The position numbers were made by a program, and so were the translations under genes. The notes under the pieces were generated by a model. The model saw nothing but the letters and a program-made list of their open reading frames with translations, did not search any database and was not told the DNA's origin. A DNA stretch of 64,000 bases, from assembly GCA_016213645.1 (NCBI GenBank), contig JACQZY010000018.1:31828-95827 (forward strand), given 5' to 3'. This document shows positions 58,004-64,000 of this stretch, in pieces. This DNA is from Actinomycetota bacterium. Lineage in GTDB: Bacteria; Actinomycetota; Thermoleophilia; Solirubrobacterales; JACPNS01. Numbering within the stretch: the first letter of the stretch is position 1; each line of letters begins with the position of its first letter.

Positions 58004-60109
58004 TCAGTGGTGGATCGACACTGTCAGGCCGCTGCTCTTGACCGAGGGCAGCAGGTCGATCGCGACGCTTGTCTTAAGTCGGATCGTGATGGTATGCGAC
58101 GTTGCCGCCAAGAGCGACAGGTTTGTCTTCGACGCGCTCAGGTCCACCGGCGAAAGGCCGCAGAGGTTGAACCAGATCGTTGCGTCGTCGGTGGCCACCG
58201 CCACGCCGTCGACCGTGATCGACATCGTGTACTTGGTGTAAGTGCCGAAGAGGCTGTTGATGCGGTTGATGTAGCCGGAGACGTCCGCCAGGTAGTTGCC
58301 GGTCAGTCCGTTCGGGTTGGCCGGGATCGTCAATGTCAGGGCGACATCCGGGCATCCGAGCAGCTGATTGAGCGAGCTGGCGTAAGTGCAACCGAGGCCC
58401 CACTGGAAGCCGCCGCTCTTTGTCAGCGTGGTCGGGTCCTTGAAGACACCGAAGTCCTTAGTCGCCGTGGCGCCGGTGTTGCCGGCCGCGTCAGTGGCGC
58501 GGCAGGCGATCGTGTGTGTGCCGTTGCTCAGCGCGGCCGTCGTGAATGACGCCGCCACGGTCGCGTATGCGCCACCGTCGATCTTGCACTGGTAAGTGAC
58601 GCCGGGCTCACTGGAACTCAGCGAGAAGCTGTGTGTGCCATCCCACTTCGGCGTGCCGTCGGCGACGGTCACAACCGGGCCTACGGTGTCGACCGTAATG
58701 TTCGACGAGCTTTCCGGCCCGGCGTTGCCGGCCTCGTCCACGATGCGGCAGGTGATGGTGTGGATGCCGTCCGAGAGCGCCGGAGTGGTGTAGCTCGCGC
58801 CGACCGTCTCATAGTCGCCGCCGTCGATCTTGCACTCGTAGTGCTCGCCGGCGCCCGCACCGGACAGATCGATCGTGGGCGTGTTGTCGTTGGTCAGACC
58901 GCTGGGGCCGGTGATCGTGACGGCGCCTGGCGCGGTGGTGTCGATCGTGATTGTGATCGAAGTCTCTGGACCCGGGTTGCCTGCGCCGTCAACGTAACGG
59001 CAGGTGATCGTGTAGGTGCCGTCGGGCAACGCGGGCAGCGTGTACGGCGCGGTGACCGTCTCGTAGGCACCGTCGTTGATCTTGCACTCGTAGTGACCGG
59101 TGCCGTCGCCGCCGGACAGGTCAATCGTCGGCGTGTTGTCGCTGGTCGGACCGCCGGGACCGGTGATCGTGACCGCGCCGGGCGCGGTGGTGTCGATCGT
59201 GATTGTGATCGAAGTGTCCGGGCCGACGTTGCCGGCCGCGTCAACGTAACGACATGTGATCGTGTGATCGCCGTCCGTGAGCTCCGGCGTGGTCCACGGG
59301 CTGGTGACCGTCTGCCAGTCGTCGCCGTCGATACGGCACTGGATCGTGCCGCCGGTCTCGGGCGCGATCACCTCGATCGTGGGTGTGTTGTCGCTGGTCG
59401 GGCCTTCAGGGCCGACGATTACGACCGCGCCGGGCGGCGTGGTGTCGGTGTTGTTGCCGTTGTTGCCACCGTTGCCGTTGCCATTGCCGTTGTTGTTGTT
59501 ACCGCCGTTGCCATTGCCGTTGTTGTTGCCGCCGGTGCCGGTACCGCCGTCGCTGCCGCGGTTGTTCCCCCCGCAAGACTTGTGGAACTGCTCGCCCTGC
59601 CACTTGATCTGCTCGTCGAGCTTCTTCAGCTGCGTCTTCATCGCACGCTTGCGCTTGAGCGCCTTGGCACGGGCCTTCTTGCTGCCCTTGACCTTGAGCT
59701 TCTTGTAACGCAGGACGCGCGCGTAGCGCAGGTCGATCGACTTGGAGAGCTTGTCAATCGACATCGTGCACTCGGCGTCGAGCGTGTTGATGCCGTTTCC
59801 GCCCGCGCACTGCTTGGCGATCTCGGCGCGGTCCTTCATGCCCTGATTCTGCGCCTTCTTCAGCGCGCGCTTCGCACGCTTCAAGGCCTTCGTGCCCTTC
59901 GTTTTTGCCACGCGAACCGCGATGCGCCGCTTCGCGATCGTCACAAGCGAACTGTTCAGCTTTGTGATCGCGGCGTCGCAACCGGTTGTGCCGACGCTGG
60001 ATGCGGCGCGGGCTTCGGTGGAGCTAAATGCGATCAGGACCGCGAGCATGGCGATCAACACGGTCTTGCCGAGAGTAAGAAAGGTGCGGCTGCCGAGGGC
60101 GAAGTTCAC
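58004..60109 (-). CDS. Large secreted protein: Lys-rich helical region, Gly/Asn linker, four Ig-like modules
   Basis: A 701-residue exported protein with GTG 60109. A signal peptide (VLIAMLAVLIAFSSTEARA) is followed by about 150 residues of Lys/Arg-rich helix with five or so Cys, then a Gly/Asn linker (NNNGNGNGGNNNNGNGN). Four Ig-like modules of about 80 residues follow, each with TSDNTPTI, CKI/CRI and DGxHTITCR-type strands. The last 140 residues form a separate domain with FQWGLGCTYASSLNQLLGCP and SVDLSASKTNLSLLAATSHT-like strands. It is probably a surface protein or adhesin. The neighbouring gene at 60278 is a second, larger Ig-like protein on the same strand. Confidence 0.85.
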   Translation of the reverse strand: MNFALGSRTFLTLGKTVLIAMLAVLIAFSSTEARAASSVGTTGCDAAITKLNSSLVTIAKRRIAVRVAKTKGTKALKRAKRALKKAQNQGMKDRAEIAKQCAGGNGINTLDAECTMSIDKLSKSIDLRYARVLRYKKLKVKGSKKARAKALKRKRAMKTQLKKLDEQIKWQGEQFHKSCGGNNRGSDGGTGTGGNNNGNGNGGNNNNGNGNGNGGNNGNNTDTTPPGAVVIVGPEGPTSDNTPTIEVIAPETGGTIQCRIDGDDWQTVTSPWTTPELTDGDHTITCRYVDAAGNVGPDTSITITIDTTAPGAVTITGPGGPTSDNTPTIDLSGGDGTGHYECKINDGAYETVTAPYTLPALPDGTYTITCRYVDGAGNPGPETSITITIDTTAPGAVTITGPSGLTNDNTPTIDLSGAGAGEHYECKIDGGDYETVGASYTTPALSDGIHTITCRIVDEAGNAGPESSSNITVDTVGPVVTVADGTPKWDGTHSFSLSSSEPGVTYQCKIDGGAYATVAASFTTAALSNGTHTIACRATDAAGNTGATATKDFGVFKDPTTLTKSGGFQWGLGCTYASSLNQLLGCPDVALTLTIPANPNGLTGNYLADVSGYINRINSLFGTYTKYTMSITVDGVAVATDDATIWFNLCGLSPVDLSASKTNLSLLAATSHTITIRLKTSVAIDLLPSVKSSGLTVSIHH

Positions 60110-60145
60110 TTGAGATCCAATCCTTTGGTTTCAGTGGTTTTGAGC

Positions 60146-60170
60146 AAAAAAAAACGGGCAACACGCCCGT
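60146..60170 (-). terminator. Rho-independent terminator of the large Ig-like gene
   Basis: On the minus strand ACGGGC-GTGTT-GCCCGT is followed by nine T residues (60154-60146). This is the clearest classical terminator in the window. It lies 108 bases after the stop at 60278 and before the start of the next Ig-like gene at 60109. Confidence 0.85.
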
Positions 60171-60277
60171 GGCGACCGTATAGCGGCGAGTTGTCCGTCT
60201 CGCCCGACGATCAACTCAAAGATACGCGGGAAATTCGCGAAATGCAAGGGCTGGGCCGAGAAAGTTTTTGCCGGCGA

Positions 60278-63200
60278 TTACTTCGCCGTCAAAGTCTTCT
60301 TCGCGGTCACGCGCACGCCGTCGACCGAGAAGGTCGACGCCTGCACCGTGTACTTGCCCTTGGCCAGTGCCGAGCTGCCAAGGAACGCAAGCTTCTTCGT
60401 CGCCGTCTTGCCTGGCTTGAGGATGAAGACCTTGCGCGTGAGTGTCTTCCCGTTCTGAATCACCTTCACCGTGCTGACGGCGAACTGGTTGGCGGTGGCC
60501 TTCACGGTCATCGACTTCACGCCCACCTTCACCTTGCCGACGGTCGCAAGCTTGACCTTCACCGACGGCGCACCCGGCTCCTTGCCGCATTCAACCACGC
60601 TGCCGATGTCGCCGGAGGTGCCTCCGTTTCCGGTGAGCGGACCAACCGACGGCTTGCCGGCGGCGTCGATCGCCAGCAACGCGTCGGCGACGGCCTTGCC
60701 GCCACTCATGCTCACCGCACTCAGGCGCGCGCTGTAGCTGACATTCTTCGCGCCCAGCTTCTTGACCTTCACCACGACTTGGCGCGAGCCCGCGTTGATC
60801 GCCCGCACCGCCGTGCCCATCTTCTTCGAACCCTGCTTGATCGTCACGCGCGCGATCGCGAACTGGTCGCTGGTGACGTTGAACTTGACCAACGTCTTGC
60901 GGCTGACCGTCACTCCCGTGACCTTGATCTTCGGCGGGATCGCCGCCTCGCCCTCGTCTGGTGTGCACTGGTCGGCGGGCGGAGTTGTTGTGGGCGGAGT
61001 GGTCGAGGGCGGAGTGGTCGAGGGAGGCTCGGCCGGAGGGGTCGTGACCGGCGCGCTGACCATGTAACTGACGATCGAAGAGCTGCCGCTCACGTTGCCC
61101 GCGGCATCGGCGGCCTTCGCCTCGAAGGTGTGCGTACCGGCGGACAGAGCCGGGGAGATCGTGATGCTCCAGTTGCCGCTGCCGTCGGCGGTGACGGTGC
61201 CGATCAGAGCGCCGTCCACGTAAACGGTCACTGAGGCACCAGGCTCGGACGTGCCCTGCACGAGCGGCGTGTCGTCGGAGCTAGAGCTTCCGTTCGTGGG
61301 CGAGGAGATCACCGGCGGCACGGGCGCCGCAGTGTCGATCGTCCAGCTGCGGGTGGCCGGAGTGGAGTCGGTGTTGCCGAGCGCGTCAATGGCTCGGACC
61401 TCGAAGGTGTGGGGGCCGTCCGGGAGGTCGGTGTAGGACTGCGGGCTGGCGCAGACCGCCCAGGATCCACCGTCAAGACGGCATTCGAAGGTTCCCGGCT
61501 CGTTGGAGCTGAAGGTGAATGACGGGTCGTTGCTTGGGTCGTTGGCGGGCGGAGTGACGGATAGCGTGGTGTTTGGCGCGGTGGTATCGATCGTCACGTT
61601 TACGGTGTTGGACGCCGCGCTTGCGTTTCCGACGCCGTCGCTGGACTTGGCGGTGACCACGTGGGCGCCGTCGCTCATCGCACTGCCGGGCGTGTAGCTC
61701 CAGTTGCCGCTTCCATCGACGGTGGTGGTGCCGATCGCATTTGTTCCGTCGTAGATCGTCACAAGTGTGCTCGCGTCGGCGGTGCCGGTGAAGGTCGGAG
61801 TGGTGTCCGTGGTGACATGCGGATCGGCGGGCGAAGTGATTACGGGTGCGGCGGGTGCGGCGGTGTCGATGGTCCAGGTGTAAGTGGCCGGCGTGGCATC
61901 GGTGTTGCCTGCGGTGTCGATCGCGCGCACGTCGAATGTGTGGGAGCCGTCTGGGACGTCGGTGTAGCTCTTGGGGGTGGCGCAGGCACTCCATGATCCT
62001 CCGTCGAGGCGGCATTCGAAGGTGGCTGCTTCGCTCGCGCTGAAGCTGAAGGACGGGTCATTGCTTGCATCGTTGGCCGGCGGAGTGCTGGTGAGCGACG
62101 TGTCCGGTGTCGCGGTGTCGATGGTCCAGGTGTAAGAGGCGGGCGTGGCGTCGGTATTGCCTGCCGTGTCGATCGCGCGGACTTCGAAGGTGTGAGAGCC
62201 GTCTGGGACGTCTGTGTAGGACTGCGGGCTGGTGCAGGTCGCCCAGGATCCACCGTCGAGGCGGCATTCGAAGGTTCCGGGCTCGTTGGAGCTGAAGGTG
62301 AATGACGGGTCGTTGCTTGGGTCGTTGCCAGGCGGGGCGCTGTCGACCGTTGTGGTCGGGGCTGACGTGTCGATCGTCACCGTGACTTGGTTTGACTGCA
62401 CGCTTGTGTTTCCAGCTACGTCAGTCGCGCGGACTGTGAAGTCGTGAGCGCCTTCGGCAAGAGACGCGCCAGGTGTGAAGCTCCAGTTTCCGCTGCCGTC
62501 TGCCGCGGTGGCGCCGATCGCTCCCGCGCCGTCGTAGATCGTGACCGCGGCGTTTGCTTCGGCGGTGCCGGTGACAGTTGGGGTGGTGTCGTTTGTAGTT
62601 GTGCCATCTGCCGGGGTGGCAATCGACGGTGCGGCGGGGGCGGCGGTGTCGATGGTCCAGGTGAAAGCGGCCGGCGTGGCGTCGACGTTGCTTGCCGTGT
62701 CGATGGCACGGACTTCGAAGGTGTGGGTGCCGTCGAGCAGGTCGACGTAGCTCTTGGGGCTGGTGCAGACGGCCCAGGCACCACCGTCGAGGCGGCATTC
62801 GAAGGTTCCCGGCTCGTTGGAGCTGAAGCTGAAGCTTGGGTCGTTGCTGGAGTCGTCGACGGGCGGGGTGCTGGTGAGCGACGTGTCCGGTGTCGCCGTG
62901 TCGATTGTCCAGGTGTAAGAGGCGGGCGAGGCGTCAACGTTTCCTGCGCTGTCCGCCGCGCGCACGTCGAAGGTGTGGGAACCGTCTGGGACGTCGACGT
63001 AGCTCTTGGGACTCGTGCAGGCGGCCCAGGAGCTTCCGTCGAGGCGGCACTCGAAGGTGGCTGCTTCGCTTGCGCTGAAGCTGAAGCTCGGGTCGTTGCT
63101 GGAGTCGTCACCAGGCGGAGTGCTCGTGAGCGACGTGTCCGGTGTCGCGGTGTCGATTGTCCAGGTGTAAGAAGCGGGACTTGCGTCGACGTTGCCGGCC

Positions 63201-64000
63201 GCGTCGATCGCTCGCACGTCGAATGTGTGGGAGCCGTCGAGCAGGTCGACGTAACTCTTCGGGCTGGTGCAGGCGGCCCAGGAGCTTCCGTCGAGACGGC
63301 ATTCGAAAGTTGCTGCTTCGCTTGCGCTGAAGCTAAAGCTCGGGTCGTTGCTGGAGTCGTCGGCGGGCGGAGTGCTTGTGAGCGACGTGTTCGGTGTCGT
63401 GGTGTCGATGGTCCAGGTGTAAGAAGCCGGCGTGGCGTCGACGTTTCCTGCGGTGTCCACGGCACGGACTTCAAAGGTGTGGGAGCCGTCTGGGACGTCG
63501 ACGTAACTCTTCGGGCTGATGCAGGTGGCCCAGGCGCCACCATCTAGACGGCATTCGAAGGTGCCGGACTCGTTGGAGCTGAAGGTGAATGACGGGTCGT
63601 TGCTCGGGTCATCGCCAGGCGGGGCGCTGTCGATCGTTGTGGTCGGGGCCGACGTGTCGATTGACCAGGTGTAGGAGGCGGGCGTGGCGTCGACATTTCC
63701 GGCCGTGTCGATGGCACGGACGTCGAAAGTGTGAGAGCCGTCGAGCAGGTCGACGTAGCTCTTCGGGCTGGTGCAAGTCGCCCATGATCCACCATCGAGG
63801 CGACACTCAAACGTCGCCGCTTCGCTTGCGCTGAAGCTGAACGAAGGGTCGTTGCTTGGGTCGTTTGCGGGCGGGGTGCTGGTTAGCGACGTGTTCGGTG
63901 CCGTGGTGTCGATGGTCCATGTGTAAGAAGCCGGTGAGGCATCTGCGTTTCCTGCGGTGTCCACGGCACGGACTTCGAACGTGTGGGAGCCGTCTGGGAC
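60278..64000 (-). CDS. Giant secreted Ig-like repeat protein, C-terminal 1240 residues (5' end outside window)
   Basis: The frame is open to the window edge, so the N-terminus is missing. It consists of a partial then eight full 84-residue modules with FECRLDGGxWxxC and DGSHTFxVRAxDTAGN strands, interrupted by three 92-93-residue modules of another Ig class (PAAPxITSPA ... DGSGNWS ... VTIDT). A Pro/Thr-rich linker (VTTPPAEPPSTTPPSTTPP) leads to a Lys-rich C-terminal pair of beta domains that ends at 60278. The modules each carry a Cys pair that could be an internal disulfide. It is probably a long surface stalk or adhesin. The ending resembles the C-terminal domain of the 4302-5966 protein. 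Confidence 0.9.
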   Translation of the reverse strand, partial: VPDGSHTFEVRAVDTAGNADASPASYTWTIDTTAPNTSLTSTPPANDPSNDPSFSFSASEAATFECRLDGGSWATCTSPKSYVDLLDGSHTFDVRAIDTAGNVDATPASYTWSIDTSAPTTTIDSAPPGDDPSNDPSFTFSSNESGTFECRLDGGAWATCISPKSYVDVPDGSHTFEVRAVDTAGNVDATPASYTWTIDTTTPNTSLTSTPPADDSSNDPSFSFSASEAATFECRLDGSSWAACTSPKSYVDLLDGSHTFDVRAIDAAGNVDASPASYTWTIDTATPDTSLTSTPPGDDSSNDPSFSFSASEAATFECRLDGSSWAACTSPKSYVDVPDGSHTFDVRAADSAGNVDASPASYTWTIDTATPDTSLTSTPPVDDSSNDPSFSFSSNEPGTFECRLDGGAWAVCTSPKSYVDLLDGTHTFEVRAIDTASNVDATPAAFTWTIDTAAPAAPSIATPADGTTTNDTTPTVTGTAEANAAVTIYDGAGAIGATAADGSGNWSFTPGASLAEGAHDFTVRATDVAGNTSVQSNQVTVTIDTSAPTTTVDSAPPGNDPSNDPSFTFSSNEPGTFECRLDGGSWATCTSPQSYTDVPDGSHTFEVRAIDTAGNTDATPASYTWTIDTATPDTSLTSTPPANDASNDPSFSFSASEAATFECRLDGGSWSACATPKSYTDVPDGSHTFDVRAIDTAGNTDATPATYTWTIDTAAPAAPVITSPADPHVTTDTTPTFTGTADASTLVTIYDGTNAIGTTTVDGSGNWSYTPGSAMSDGAHVVTAKSSDGVGNASAASNTVNVTIDTTAPNTTLSVTPPANDPSNDPSFTFSSNEPGTFECRLDGGSWAVCASPQSYTDLPDGPHTFEVRAIDALGNTDSTPATRSWTIDTAAPVPPVISSPTNGSSSSDDTPLVQGTSEPGASVTVYVDGALIGTVTADGSGNWSITISPALSAGTHTFEAKAADAAGNVSGSSSIVSYMVSAPVTTPPAEPPSTTPPSTTPPTTTPPADQCTPDEGEAAIPPKIKVTGVTVSRKTLVKFNVTSDQFAIARVTIKQGSKKMGTAVRAINAGSRQVVVKVKKLGAKNVSYSARLSAVSMSGGKAVADALLAIDAAGKPSVGPLTGNGGTSGDIGSVVECGKEPGAPSVKVKLATVGKVKVGVKSMTVKATANQFAVSTVKVIQNGKTLTRKVFILKPGKTATKKLAFLGSSALAKGKYTVQASTFSVDGVRVTAKKTLTAK
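61325..63898 (-). repeat. Eight 252-bp Ig-like modules in the giant protein gene
   Basis: Modules run 63898-63647, 63646-63395, 63394-63143, 63142-62891, 62890-62639, 62359-62108, 62107-61856 and 61576-61325. Modules 1-5 are contiguous, and modules 6-8 are separated by two other-class domains (62638-62360 and 61855-61577). A ninth, partial copy reaches the window edge at 64000. Neighbouring copies are very alike at DNA level, so unequal crossover is likely and repeat number may vary. Confidence 0.85.

Noticed and set aside
58631..61234. 867-residue plus-strand open frame
   Set aside because: It is antisense to two Ig-like protein genes. The sequence is an Arg/Val-rich mirror of their repeat DNA.
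62416..63547. Long frames on both strands within the Ig-like module region
   Set aside because: Repetitive GC-rich codons leave other frames open. The frame with FECRLDG and DTAGN modules is the coding one.

Overview
The window is about 64 kb of high-GC actinobacterial chromosome. The best guess is a member of Thermoleophilia / Solirubrobacterales. This placement is an inference from gene content: an F420-type nitroreductase, many acyl-CoA and oxidoreductase genes, secreted proteins with TSP3 or Ig-like modules and Lys-rich domains, several apparently leaderless promoters, and GTG/TTG starts. I see no rRNA, tRNA, CRISPR array, transposase or phage gene. Coding density is high and most intergenic gaps are under 200 bases.

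Layout. 1-8 kb: the end of an ABC permease, a cupredoxin lipoprotein, two tiny membrane proteins with the same EDNWRHW tail, a VOC-VOC-SDR fusion, a secreted TSP3-type protein, an MFS transporter, a SnoaL-like protein and a ferredoxin/CDGSH protein. 8.4-8.7 kb: an array of palindromes between convergent genes. 8.7-17.5 kb: FAD amine oxidase plus penicillin-acylase operon, GST-like protein, PHA-synthase-like hydrolase, DUF4143 ATPase and two basic-tailed paralogues. 17.8-24.6 kb: a nitrosative-stress and metal island (DUF2249, DUF59, NnrS-like, RIC, DUF326 copper protein, Nramp-like protein, DtxR-type regulator, MntH) with several operator-like dyads. 24.8-33.7 kb: a frameshifted gene, a zincin, an ABC exporter, an F420-type nitroreductase, a tandem TM-GGDEF protein, a desaturase, a crotonase and a TetR regulator. 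33.7-40.3 kb: an Old Yellow Enzyme gene coupled to the TetR gene, then a four-gene minus-strand operon (aminotransferase, saccharopine-dehydrogenase-like, alanine dehydrogenase, aldehyde dehydrogenase). 40.5-57.9 kb: V4R-GAF-GGDEF protein, APC permease with UspA, CotH-kinase protein, esterase, a CrcB pair, acyl-CoA enzymes, a LOG protein, a MacB-like ABC pair, an adenylate cyclase and an acyl-CoA dehydrogenase. 58-64 kb: two large secreted Ig-like repeat proteins, the second running off the window edge.

How the genes work together. The four-gene operon at 35.2-40.3 kb makes sense as amine catabolism: pyruvate-dependent transamination, oxidation of the resulting aminoaldehyde, and alanine dehydrogenase regenerating pyruvate. 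The 11-12.6 kb oxidase/amidase pair may feed related substrates. The 17.8-24.6 kb island combines Fe-S assembly and repair functions with copper and manganese/iron handling. Its divergent promoter regions carry a CTGAC-N4-GTCAG dyad and a near-perfect 22-bp palindrome over the mntH promoter. Two membrane cyclic-dinucleotide proteins and one cyclic-nucleotide cyclase point to dense second-messenger signalling.
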